Shown here in pieces: positions 18,162 through 26,509 of a stretch of DNA of 64,000 nucleotides. A model generated the notes under the pieces. The model made no database searches and was not told the DNA's origin. It was given only the letters and a program-made list of their open reading frames with translations. Position 1 is the stretch's first letter. Each line of letters starts with the position of its first letter. This DNA comes from Streptomyces angustmyceticus (GTDB lineage: Bacteria; Actinomycetota; Actinomycetes; Streptomycetales; Streptomycetaceae): NCBI RefSeq assembly GCF_019933235.1, contig NZ_CP082945.1, positions 868,001 to 932,000 on the forward strand, written 5' to 3'. Both the position numbers and the translations under genes were made by a program.

Positions 18162-19202
18162 TCAGCCGAAGACCACGCAGGAGGCGGCCGGGGCCGCCAC
18201 GGATCCGCCGCGGGCCGGGATGCCGGTCGCCGGGTCGACGGTGAACCAGGTGACGTCCCCGGAACGCTCGTTGGCGGCGTAGAGGTGCCGGCCGTCGGGG
18301 TGCAGCGCCAGGTCGCGGGGCCAGTGGCCGCCGCAGGGGACGGTGGTGACGAGGGTGGCGGTGGCGCCGTCGAGGGCGAGGACGGAGAGGCTGTCGTGGC
18401 CCCGGTTGGCGGCCCAGGCGAACCGTCCGTCGCGGGAGACGACGAGTGCGGAAGGGAAGGTGCCGGCCGCGTCGGCCCCGTCCGGGAGGAGGCGGGTCTC
18501 CCCCAGCGGCGTCAGCGCACCGGGGCCGGCGTCCCAGCGGCAGACCGTGACCGTGGGGTCGAGTTCGTTGACGACGTAGGCGCGGTCGCCGTGCGGGTGG
18601 AAGGCGAGGTGGCGCGGGCCGCTGCCGGGCCGCAGCCGGGTCTCGGCGCGCACCACCGGTGCGCCGTCGGCGGGGCCGAGGACGCAGCAGCGGACCGAGT
18701 CGGTGCCCAGGTCGACGCTGAGCAGCCAGCGGCCGCTGGGATCGGGCAGCACGGCGTGTGCGTGCGGGCCCTCCTGGCGGTCGGCCCGCGGGCCGCTGCC
18801 CCGGTGGGCGAGGACGGCGGCGGGGCCGGTGAGCGTGCCGTCGGGCCGTACGGGCAGCGTACTGACGCTGCCGGAGCTGTAGTTGGCGGTGACGAGGCGG
18901 CCGCCGGCCAGGGCGAGGTGGGTGGGGTCGGCGCCGTCCACGGGGACGGCGGGCGCGCGCAGTTCGGGTCCGTGCGGGGTGAGTGCGAAGGCGGCCGCGG
19001 CGCCGTCCGGGGTCTCGCTGACCGCGTAGAGCCACCGGCCGTCCGGGCTCGGGGCCAGAAAGGAAGGGTTGGGGAGGACGTCGGTGGAGTGCAGCGGGGT
19101 GAGGGCGCCGGTCTCCGGGTGGACCGCCGCGGTGGTGATGCCGGCGCCGCCCGCCGTGGTGAACGAGCCGATGTACGCGCGCCCGTGGCCGCTCGTCCCC
19201 AC
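18162..19202 (-). CDS. Lactonase family protein (6-phosphogluconolactonase-like beta-propeller)
   Basis: The 346-residue seven-bladed propeller matches the YbhE/Pgl_3 family: GRAYIGSFT at the N-terminus and repeated blade motifs PNPSFLAPSPDGRWLYAVSE, GPRHLAFHPHGDRAYVVNEL and WPRDLALHPDGRHLYAANE. Family members hydrolyse 6-phosphogluconolactone or related lactones. No signal peptide is present. The GTG start at 19202 is followed directly by the conserved domain. It lies downstream of the FUSC gene on the same strand, 121 bp away. Confidence 0.8.
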   Translation of the reverse strand: MGTSGHGRAYIGSFTTAGGAGITTAAVHPETGALTPLHSTDVLPNPSFLAPSPDGRWLYAVSETPDGAAAAFALTPHGPELRAPAVPVDGADPTHLALAGGRLVTANYSSGSVSTLPVRPDGTLTGPAAVLAHRGSGPRADRQEGPHAHAVLPDPSGRWLLSVDLGTDSVRCCVLGPADGAPVVRAETRLRPGSGPRHLAFHPHGDRAYVVNELDPTVTVCRWDAGPGALTPLGETRLLPDGADAAGTFPSALVVSRDGRFAWAANRGHDSLSVLALDGATATLVTTVPCGGHWPRDLALHPDGRHLYAANERSGDVTWFTVDPATGIPARGGSVAAPAASCVVFG

Positions 19203-19323
19203 TGGTCCGCCCTTCGTCCGCCTGCCCGTTGAGGTCGCCCGGCGACGCTAACAGCCGGGGCGGGGCGGTGGGCGGCGATGACCGGTTCCTGCCGGTGGGG
19301 GCGGATGCCTGTGGGCCCCTCGG

Positions 19324-20832
19324 TCAGGCGTCGATCAAGGGGGCGCGCGGGGAGCTGCGCAGGGGGGCGGAGAGTTCGGCCAGGGCCCGTTCGAGGCCGT
19401 GGAGGTGGACCAGCGCGGGTTCCGCGGCGGGCGGGTGCGCCAGGGTGACGATGGCGGCGGCCGCTTGGGGGGTCCCGTGCGGGGTGGTCAGGGCCTCGAC
19501 GGCGGCCTCCACGCGCTGGCAGGCGGCGGTGAGCCGGGCGTCATGGGACGCCTCGGGGTCGGCGGCGATGGAGGCCAGCCCGCGGACCTCGCGGGCGCAG
19601 TCGTCGAGCAGCGCCAGCACCTGGCGCGCCCGCGCCTTGCGGGCGCGCAGCGGGCTCAGGGGGTGCACGAGCGGGGAGAGCGACAGCCGCACCCGGCCCA
19701 GCAGCGGTTCCAGTGCGGCGACATGGGGGGCGGGGTCGGCGGTCGGGTGGCCCGCGAGACGGGCGGCGGCCTCGGCGGTGCAGTGGTGGACACAGCGCAG
19801 GGCACGCTGGATCCAGGCGTCGGTGGTGGCGTGGGTCGTGACGGGCAGCACGAGGACCACCGCCAGCGCCGCGCCGAGCGCCCCGACCCCGGTCTCCGCG
19901 AGACGCAGCGTGAGCAGGTCGGAATCGAGCACGCCCAGGAGCCCGTAGAGCAGCGTGGCCATCAGCGTCACCGCGAGCATCATCCAGGTGTAGGAGACGG
20001 CGGCGGTGTAGAAGATCCCGAAGACGCTGAGCGCGATCAGTGCCACCGTGGGGACGGGCGCGCCGTGCAGCGGGACGGCGACGAGCAGGCCGAGGACGAT
20101 GCCGATCACCGTGCCGAGGGTCCGGCGGAAGCCGCGGACCAGCGTCTCGCCGCGCGAGGTGGTGTTCACGAAGATCCACCAGGTCGCGCCCACCGCCCAG
20201 TACCAGCGCTGCTCGGAGAGCAACTGGCCCACGACGAGGGCGAACGCGCTGCCGGCGGTGGCCTGGATCGCCTGGCGGGTGGTCGCCCTGGCGAGCCCCC
20301 TGCCGCCCGGCGGGGCGGGCGGCGCGGCGGCGGGCAGCCGGCGCTCGTAGCACCAGACCCCGAAGCGGACGGTCGAGGAGGCGGCCAGGGAGAGGGCGAT
20401 CGCGGCGTACAGCTCGGGCAGCCGGCCGGGCACCGTGTGCAGGAACTGCGCCGCGAAGAAGGTCATGAACGCGAACACCCCGAGGGAGTGGCCGCGCGGC
20501 CCCCAGCGGCGGGCGTAGACCCCCGCGCCCACCACCGCGGCGAAGACCAGGCCCCGCCCCACCGGATGGTCATGGAGTACCGCGGCGGCGGCGAGCACCG
20601 GGAAGCCGACGGCGGGCAGCAGGGCGGTGGTGACCATCTGCGCACGGACCGTCGTGTCGGTGACCGTGAAGAGGGCGAGCAGCGCGGCGAGCCCGCCGGT
20701 GATGGCCGCGACCAGCGAGTGTCCGGCGGCACCGCAGACGGTGACCGCCAGGCCGATGCCGAGGACGGACCGGGCGGCGCTGCGCAGCCGCAGCCGGCCC
20801 GGGTCCGGAGCCACGAACATCCTCTTCAGCAC
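19324..20832 (-). CDS. FUSC-family inner-membrane protein (aromatic acid exporter-like)
   Basis: The 502-residue protein has two blocks of hydrophobic helices. The first is about residues 15-160. The second is about 185-350 and contains QAIQATAGSAFALVVGQLLS and WWIFVNTTSRGETLVRGFRRTLGTVIG, the FUSC_2 core. A cytoplasmic helical tail completes it. FUSC proteins are presumed efflux or membrane-stress proteins (AaeB/YccS-like). The GTG at 20832 gives a good N-terminus; a downstream ATG after GAAGAGG is an alternative. It lies at the edge of the biosynthetic cluster, so an export role for the product is conceivable but not shown. Confidence 0.75.
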   Translation of the reverse strand: MLKRMFVAPDPGRLRLRSAARSVLGIGLAVTVCGAAGHSLVAAITGGLAALLALFTVTDTTVRAQMVTTALLPAVGFPVLAAAAVLHDHPVGRGLVFAAVVGAGVYARRWGPRGHSLGVFAFMTFFAAQFLHTVPGRLPELYAAIALSLAASSTVRFGVWCYERRLPAAAPPAPPGGRGLARATTRQAIQATAGSAFALVVGQLLSEQRWYWAVGATWWIFVNTTSRGETLVRGFRRTLGTVIGIVLGLLVAVPLHGAPVPTVALIALSVFGIFYTAAVSYTWMMLAVTLMATLLYGLLGVLDSDLLTLRLAETGVGALGAALAVVLVLPVTTHATTDAWIQRALRCVHHCTAEAAARLAGHPTADPAPHVAALEPLLGRVRLSLSPLVHPLSPLRARKARARQVLALLDDCAREVRGLASIAADPEASHDARLTAACQRVEAAVEALTTPHGTPQAAAAIVTLAHPPAAEPALVHLHGLERALAELSAPLRSSPRAPLIDA

Positions 20833-21151
20833 AGTTTCCGCCCCTTCGCCGTTCCTGCTTGGAATGCCGCATGGAATGCCGCATGAAAAAGGCGCCGCGG
20901 AGATCCGCAGCGCCATCGACGGGACCATCAGAGCATCCCGTCGGCAGATTGCTCAACAGACGCCGGGAAGGCTGTGCCATTGGTACAGCGCTGCGGGCCC
21001 AGGGCGGGCCAGAAGCGAGCCAATGGGCGGGAGCGGCGCACGGGCAGGGGCCCGGGGCCGGAGGCCACTGCGCGGGGGGCGGCCGGTGCGAGGGAGCCGC
21101 GGCGGGTGGCCGGCGCGCCGTCCGCCGGGGCTCCCCCCGTGCGTGATGGCC
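20833..21151. other. Left border of the biosynthetic cluster, two adjacent hairpins
   Basis: No gene is supported. Two hairpins lie back to back. One at 20891-20914 is GGCGC-C-GCGGA/TCCGC-A-GCGCC with one mismatch. One at 20917-20943 is CGACGGGA/TCCCGTCG with an 11-base loop. They could terminate leftward transcription from the polyketide operon before the FUSC gene. A 12-bp direct repeat containing GGAATGCCGCAT occurs at about 20861-20885. Confidence 0.45.
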
Positions 21152-23134
21152 TCAGCCCGCGACGCCCACCGGGGAGCTGTCGGCCCGGGCGGCGGGGGCG
21201 GCCGGGGTCTCCTCCGCGGCGCAGGTCCACAGGCGGGCCAGGGCCTCCCCCTTGAGCCGGTGGCCCTCCTGCCAGAGGCGGCCGGCCGCGGTCAGCACGG
21301 CGTGCCGGTCGGCATCCGGACCGACCGGACGGGCGGGCAGGAGGGGGACGGCGGCCGAGGCGCCCAGGCGGACGGCGCGGTGGCGGCGGGCGAAGACGGT
21401 GAGGGTCTGCCGGGGGCCCGCTTCGAGGAGGAGCATGTCGTCGGCCGCCAGCAGCTGGTCGAGGGCGGGCAGGAAGAGGACCGGGTCGGTGATCTGGCGG
21501 GCCCAGAAGCGGGGGCTCACCGCGTCGTCGGGCCCCAGCAGATGGCCGGTGTATCCGGAGTAGAGCGGCAGGCCGGGGGCGCGGAACGGCATGCCGGTGT
21601 AGGCGCGCTCCACCGCGTCCGACGCCGGGGCCATGGCCGGGCTGTGGAAGGGGCTGGTGGCGGGCACCGTGACGACGGTGTGCCCGTCGGCGCGCAGCGC
21701 GGCGGCCGTTTCCGCCAGCGGAGTGGTCGAACCGGCCAGCATGGTCTGGCTGGTGGCGTTGACCGCGGCGACGACCACATCGGCACGCAGGTACGGACGC
21801 AGGGCGTCGGCGCCGGCGGCCACCGCGAGCATGCCGCCCGGGGGTATCCGCCTCGCCGCGACGACCCGCTCGCGCATCATCGCGACCGCGGTGCTGAGCG
21901 GCACCACCCCGGCGAGGACCGCGGCGACCAGTTCGCCGGCGCTGTGGCCGAGCAGGGCGGCCGGGCGGATGCCCCAGCTGAGGACCATGCAGCCCAGCCC
22001 GTAGTCGACCGCGAAGAGCAGGGGCTGGGCGCGGCGGACGTCGTCGATGGCGACGGCGGGGGTGTCGGCGAGCCAGTCGGCGCGGATCGCGGGCCCCTCC
22101 GGGCCCATCAGCTCCAGTACGGCATCGACTGCGGCGGTGAAGACCGGCTCCCGGCCGTAGAGCCCGGCGGCCATCGCGGTGTGCTGGGAGCCCTGGCCGG
22201 GGAAGAGCAGGGCGACCGGGCGGGGGCGGGGCGCGTGCACGGCGCGGGCCGCGGCGACCGCGGCGGGGGCGCGCTCGGCGGTGGTGACGGCCCCGGCACG
22301 GACCGGTCCGGGGGCCTGGCCGCAGGGCATGGTGGCCGGCAGGGCGGGGAACGCCTCCGGGAACAATCCGTCGAGCAGCGGCGCCAGTTCGCGCCGTACG
22401 CGCTGTTCCTCGGCCGCGTTGCCGCCGGACCACAGCAGCAGGCGGGGCGCCGTGGGGTCGGTGAGCCGGCGGCTGTGCCGGGAGGGCCGCAGGACCGGCT
22501 CGTCCGCGGGCCCCGCACAGCCGTCGAAGTCCAGCACCCCCAGCACGCTGTCGTCGGCGGCGACCGCTTCGGCCGCCCGCCGCAGGCTCTGCACGGTGAC
22601 GGCCCGGCCCGGGGGCTCCTGGAAGCCCGCGACCAACGCCAGGTCGGCGCGCAGGGCCTGGAGTTCGTGGTGGGCCAGGTGCAGGGCGTGGGCGGGAGAG
22701 GGAGCGGTGCGCACCTCGATGCCCTCGTACGCGGCGGGGAGGGCGGTGAGCGGCGCGGTGGAGCCGATGAACACGACGGTGCGGGGCGGCAGTTCGCGGG
22801 TCCGGCCGCCGAAGGCGTGCAGCACGGCGGCGACGGCGGTGGGCGGGAGGGCACGGGCGGCGGGTGCGGCGGGTGCATCGGGTGCATCGGGTGCATCGGG
22901 TGCATCAGGGACGGTGCGGGAGTCGGTGGCGGTGCCGGTGGCCCGAGGCGGGGCGGCGGTGGAGCCCTCGGGGGCGTCGGAGGAGTCGGGCGCGGCGATG
23001 GCGTCGGTCGTGGCCAGGGCCGCCCTGTCGTCGTCGGCGGTGGCGGCCGGAGCGTCCGTCCCGCCCGGGAGCGGTGGCGACTTGGGCGTGATCTCCAGCC
23101 TTCTGGTCACCGCGGTCTGGTTGGCGAGAGACAT
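21152..23134 (-). CDS. Discrete acyltransferase with degenerate KS-like N-terminus
   Basis: The 660-residue protein has four parts: a disordered Ala/Asp/Pro-rich leader (1-95), a region resembling the end of a ketosynthase plus KS-AT linker (about 115-300), an intact AT domain (about 305-590), and a C-terminal tail. The AT has FPGQGSQ, GHSAGE with nucleophile Ser398, and SPFHS with His497, so it should load malonyl or another acyl group onto ACP. In the N-terminal part TAPSPAHALHLA stands where a ketosynthase has TACSS-type sequence, without cysteine. GGAAGGAGG precedes the ATG at 23134. It is the last gene of the minimal-PKS operon. Discrete ATs are uncommon in type II clusters, where FabD is usually borrowed. 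Confidence 0.82.
   Translation of the reverse strand: MSLANQTAVTRRLEITPKSPPLPGGTDAPAATADDDRAALATTDAIAAPDSSDAPEGSTAAPPRATGTATDSRTVPDAPDAPDAPDAPAAPAARALPPTAVAAVLHAFGGRTRELPPRTVVFIGSTAPLTALPAAYEGIEVRTAPSPAHALHLAHHELQALRADLALVAGFQEPPGRAVTVQSLRRAAEAVAADDSVLGVLDFDGCAGPADEPVLRPSRHSRRLTDPTAPRLLLWSGGNAAEEQRVRRELAPLLDGLFPEAFPALPATMPCGQAPGPVRAGAVTTAERAPAAVAAARAVHAPRPRPVALLFPGQGSQHTAMAAGLYGREPVFTAAVDAVLELMGPEGPAIRADWLADTPAVAIDDVRRAQPLLFAVDYGLGCMVLSWGIRPAALLGHSAGELVAAVLAGVVPLSTAVAMMRERVVAARRIPPGGMLAVAAGADALRPYLRADVVVAAVNATSQTMLAGSTTPLAETAAALRADGHTVVTVPATSPFHSPAMAPASDAVERAYTGMPFRAPGLPLYSGYTGHLLGPDDAVSPRFWARQITDPVLFLPALDQLLAADDMLLLEAGPRQTLTVFARRHRAVRLGASAAVPLLPARPVGPDADRHAVLTAAGRLWQEGHRLKGEALARLWTCAAEETPAAPAARADSSPVGVAG
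22871..22906. repeat. Four perfect 9-bp tandem repeats
   Basis: Four copies of GGGTGCATC run in tandem and encode the (Asp-Ala-Pro)n segment of the linker of the acyltransferase on the minus strand. The unit is in frame and the copies are identical, suggesting recent slippage. Confidence 0.7.
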
Positions 23135-23413
23135 GGGTGCCCTCCTTCCGGGCGGGTACTCAGGGGCGCGTGGGGCGGGTGGTGCGCGGCGGGCGGACGC
23201 CGGACGGGGCGGTCCGCCGGGCGGTGGGCGCGGACGGGGCGGCACGGGGAGGGAGGCGGGGACGACGGGGGATACGGGGGGGCGGGGAGCCTGCGTGGCG
23301 GGGGCCGGCGGTGGTGCGGGCACCCGCCATCAGGCAGCCTCACTCCCCGGGGAGCGGCGCCGAAGGCGGCCCGTCCGGCCGGGGGAACCGGGATGGCCGC
23401 CTTCGACGCCTGA

Positions 23414-23683
23414 TCATGCGGCCGGCGCGGTGCCGGCGTTGATGAGGTCGAGCAGGGCGCGCGGGGTCTCGGCATCGACGACCGCGTCGTCCGGGATCTC
23501 CACGCCGTATTCCCGCTGGATCTCGCCGATCACCTGCAGCAGGGCGAGGGAGTCGTAGCCCAGCTCGATGAAGGGCGTGTCCATGACGTCGCCGTCCAGG
23601 TCGACGCCCTCCTCCTCGCCCGCGCTCTCCCGCAGCATCCGGGTCAGGTCGGTCAGGGTGACGTGGGTGGTGGTGATGGGCAT
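23414..23683 (-). CDS. Type II PKS acyl carrier protein
   Basis: The 89-residue acidic helical protein has the phosphopantetheine attachment motif LGYDSLALLQ; the modified serine is about residue 45. The ATG at 23683 follows GAGAGGA. It sits immediately after KS-alpha and KS-beta in the standard aromatic minimal-PKS order. It should carry the growing polyketide chain. The PPTase at 33921-34757 is the likely activator. A 279-bp GC-rich spacer without a gene separates it from the acyltransferase. Confidence 0.93.
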   Translation of the reverse strand: MPITTTHVTLTDLTRMLRESAGEEEGVDLDGDVMDTPFIELGYDSLALLQVIGEIQREYGVEIPDDAVVDAETPRALLDLINAGTAPAA

Positions 23684-23694
23684 GGCGTGTCCTC

Positions 23695-24948
23695 TCAGTG
23701 GTTCCGGCCGGATGCCGGGTCCGTCGTCGCGGCATGCCGTCGTACGACGAGGGCCGCGTTGAAGCCACCGTGGCCGCGGGCGAGCACCAGCGCGGCGCGC
23801 AGGTCCTGCTCCCTCGGTGAGCCGGTGACCAGATCGAGGGGGAAGTCCGTGGCCGGGGCGGCCACGTTGACGGTGGGGGGAATGACGCCGTCGCGGAGGG
23901 CGAGCAGCGCGGTGGCCGCGTCCAGGGCCGCGCCGCCGGCGAGCAGCCGCCCGGTCATGGTCTTGGGAGCGGTGACGGGCACGGCACGCGGGCCGAAGAG
24001 GGCGGTGATCGCCTCGGCCTCCTCCCGGTCGAGTTCCGGTACGCCCGCGGCGTCGGCGAAGACCACATCGATGTCGGCGGGCGCGAGGCCGGCGTCGGCC
24101 AGCGCCTGGCGCGCGGTCCGGCCCAGACCGGGCGGGCGGCCGGTGCCGGGGGCCGGGTCGAGGGTGGCGGCGTACCCGGCGATCTCGCCGTAGATCTGCC
24201 GTGCGCCGCGGTCGCCCGCGCTGCCGGCGTCCTCCGTGACGAGGATCGCCCCGCCCTCCCCGGCGACGTATCCGCGGGCGTCCGGCGAGAACGGCAGGAA
24301 GGCGCGGGCGGGGTCGTCGGCGGTGCTCATCCGCCCGGAGGCGAGCTGCGGCACCCAGCCCCAGGGGCACAGGGCCGCGTCGACGCCGCCGGCGACGACC
24401 AGCGGGATGCCCTTGCGGATGTGGCGCCGGGCGTGGCCGAGCGAGTCGATGCCGCCGGCCTGTTCGGTCAGCAGCACCCCGCTGGGGCCGCGCATCTTGT
24501 GCCGGATGGAGATCTGGCCGGTGTTGACGGCGTAGAACCAGGCGAAGGACTGGTAGGCGCTGACGTACTCCTTGCCCTTGCTCCACAGGTTCTGCAGTTC
24601 GCGCTGGCCGAACTCGACGGCGCCGCCCGAGGCGGCGGTGACCACCCCCATGCCGTATTCGGGCAGGGCCGCCGCGTCGACCCCCGCGTCGTCGATGGCC
24701 CAGGCGGCGGCGGTCAGTGCGAGGCGCGTCATGTGGTCGGTCTGCGGCATCAGCCGGCTGGGGATGTGCTCCTCGGCGACGAACCCGGGGACCTCGCCGG
24801 CCAGCGTCGCGGGGTACGGGGAGGCATCGAAGCGGGTGACCGGGCCGATGCCGGAGCGGCCGTCCAGGGTGGCCTTCCAGTACTCCTCGGTGCCCAGTCC
24901 GTTGGGCGCGGTGATGCCGATGCCGGTCACCACGGTCGTGGCGGTCAT
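23695..24948 (-). CDS. Type II PKS ketosynthase beta (chain length factor)
   Basis: The 417-residue thiolase-fold protein is collinear with KS-alpha but has glutamine at the active-site position (LTEQAGGIDSLG, Gln163), the hallmark of chain length factors. It forms the heterodimer that sets chain length and generates acetyl-ACP by decarboxylation when no starter is supplied. Its ATG overlaps the KS-alpha stop (ATGA), so the two subunits are translated in a 1:1 ratio. Chain length cannot be predicted by eye. Confidence 0.93.
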   Translation of the reverse strand: MTATTVVTGIGITAPNGLGTEEYWKATLDGRSGIGPVTRFDASPYPATLAGEVPGFVAEEHIPSRLMPQTDHMTRLALTAAAWAIDDAGVDAAALPEYGMGVVTAASGGAVEFGQRELQNLWSKGKEYVSAYQSFAWFYAVNTGQISIRHKMRGPSGVLLTEQAGGIDSLGHARRHIRKGIPLVVAGGVDAALCPWGWVPQLASGRMSTADDPARAFLPFSPDARGYVAGEGGAILVTEDAGSAGDRGARQIYGEIAGYAATLDPAPGTGRPPGLGRTARQALADAGLAPADIDVVFADAAGVPELDREEAEAITALFGPRAVPVTAPKTMTGRLLAGGAALDAATALLALRDGVIPPTVNVAAPATDFPLDLVTGSPREQDLRAALVLARGHGGFNAALVVRRHAATTDPASGRNH

Positions 24949-26210
24949 ACGGCGCTCCTCTCCGGGCGGGCCAGCACCATCGCGCTCTGGAAACCGCCGA
25001 ATCCGCTGCCGACGCTGAGGACGGTGTCGGCCTTCTGCTCGCGGGCGGTGAGCGGGATGTAGTCCAGGTCGAGTTCGGGGTCGGGCTCGTGCAGGTTGGC
25101 GGTGGGCGGCAGCACCGAGTGCTCCATGGCCAGCGCGCAGGCGGCGATCTCCAGCGAGCCGATCGCGCCGAGCGAGTGCCCGATCATGGACTTGATGGAG
25201 CTGACCGGGGTGCGGTGGGCGTGCGCGCCGAGGCTGCGCTTGAAGGCGCCGGTCTCGTGCCGGTCGTTCATCTTGGTGCCGGAGCCATGGGCGTTGATGT
25301 AGTCGATGGCGGTGGGGGCGATCCGGGCCTCGGCCAGGGCGGCGTCGATGGCCTGGGCCATCTCCCGGCCGTCCGGCTTGAGTCCGGTCATGTGGTACGC
25401 GTTGCAGCGCGCGGCGAACCCGGCGATCTCCGCGTAGATGTGCGCGCCGCGCGCCCGTGCGCTCGTCAGCTCCTCCAGGACCAGGACGGCGGCGCCCTCG
25501 CCCAGGACCAGTCCGCTGCGGGTGCGGTCGAAGGGGCGGCAGGCGCTCTCCGGGGTGTCGTTGCGCGGGGTGGTGGCGTGGATGGCGTCGAAACAGGCCG
25601 AGGTGATCGGGGAGATGGGGGCCTCGGTGGCGCCGGCGATCATGACGTCGCAGGTGCCCTCGCGGATCAGCTCGACGGCGTGGCCGAGGGAGTCGAGACC
25701 GGAGGTGCAGCCGGTGGAGACGACGGCCGCGGGGCCCTCGGCGCCGGCCGCCATGCCGACCTCGGCGGCCATCGAGCTGGGCACGAAGTGCCGGTAGAGC
25801 TCGGGGACCGCATAGGTGTGGTCGACCTGCCAGCTGCGTCCGCCGTCGCTGACGACGACGTACTCGCGCTCCAGGCTGGTGGTGCAGCCGACCGCGCTGC
25901 CCAGGGAGGTGCCGATCCGGCCCGGGTCGATGCCGGCCGTCTCCAGGCCGCTGTCGGCGAGCGCCTCGCGGGCGGAGACGACCGCGAACTGCGCGGCGCG
26001 GTCCAGCCGGCGGATCTCCTGGGGCGTCAGCCCGGCGGCCGCGGGGTCGAAGTCGCACTCGGCGGCGACCCGCGAGCGGAACGGGGAGGCGTCGTAGAAG
26101 GTGATCGTGCGGGTCGCCGACCGTCCCGCGGTCAGCAGGTCCCAGTAGTTCTTGATGCCGACTCCCCCGGGCGCCACGGCCCCGAGTCCTGTGATGGCGA
26201 CTCTGCGCAT
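24945..26210 (-). CDS. Type II PKS ketosynthase alpha
   Basis: The 421-residue protein has the nucleophile in STGCTSGLDSLG (Cys168), and the histidines in NAHGSGT and SIKSMIGHSLGA. These complete the Cys-His-His triad of a condensing enzyme. It catalyses malonyl-ACP condensation with the chain length factor encoded next. The ATG at 26210 follows GGCGAGG. A SARP-type promoter motif lies about 210 bp upstream (26418-26449), so the KS genes may have their own start site in addition to read-through from the carboxylase gene. Confidence 0.95.
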   Translation of the reverse strand: MRRVAITGLGAVAPGGVGIKNYWDLLTAGRSATRTITFYDASPFRSRVAAECDFDPAAAGLTPQEIRRLDRAAQFAVVSAREALADSGLETAGIDPGRIGTSLGSAVGCTTSLEREYVVVSDGGRSWQVDHTYAVPELYRHFVPSSMAAEVGMAAGAEGPAAVVSTGCTSGLDSLGHAVELIREGTCDVMIAGATEAPISPITSACFDAIHATTPRNDTPESACRPFDRTRSGLVLGEGAAVLVLEELTSARARGAHIYAEIAGFAARCNAYHMTGLKPDGREMAQAIDAALAEARIAPTAIDYINAHGSGTKMNDRHETGAFKRSLGAHAHRTPVSSIKSMIGHSLGAIGSLEIAACALAMEHSVLPPTANLHEPDPELDLDYIPLTAREQKADTVLSVGSGFGGFQSAMVLARPERSAV

Positions 26211-26417
26211 CGCCGCTACCTCGCCTTCGACGGGGCCGGGTACCCCTGCGGGTACGGGCCTGACGGAACGTTGCGGGCCACGGTGTTCCCTTCGGTCGGT
26301 CCGCTCTCGGTGAGCCCGGCGGCCGGGGCCGGGCGGGGATCCTCCCCCGGGCGCCCCGCCGCCGTGGCGGACAGCTGCGGCGGCCGCTGGTGGCGCTCCC
26401 CCGCTGTCGGCTCCGCC

Positions 26418-26449
26418 ATGGTTCGGCCCTCGCCTCGATACCCGCTCGT
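26418..26449 (-). promoter_or_regulatory. Candidate SARP box upstream of KS-alpha
   Basis: On the minus strand ACGAGCG (26449-26443) and TCGAGGC (26438-26432) form an 11-bp direct repeat. Eight bases later comes AACCAT (26423-26418), in the position of a -10 hexamer. The geometry equals that of the other boxes in the cluster, but the -10 is poor, so this is one of the weaker members. Confidence 0.4.
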
Positions 26450-26509
26450 ATGTGCGTGGATCTGCCGACAGGGGTGCCGCAGGCGCTGGTCAGCGAGGTG
26501 CGGACGGTC

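Noticed and set aside
22871..22906. Short regular repeats considered as a CRISPR array
   Set aside because: The units are 9 bp, contiguous, without spacers, and in frame inside a coding region.
23414..24586. Long minus-strand frame that continues upstream of the ACP through KS-beta
   Set aside because: It is out of frame with KS-beta and has repetitive Arg/Pro/Gly composition. The ACP has its own start with ribosome site at 23683.
26216..26419. 67-residue open frame between carboxylase and KS-alpha genes (minus strand)
   Set aside because: The ribosome site is poor, the sequence is low-complexity Pro/Gly/Ala without family resemblance, and its start codon lies within the candidate SARP -10.
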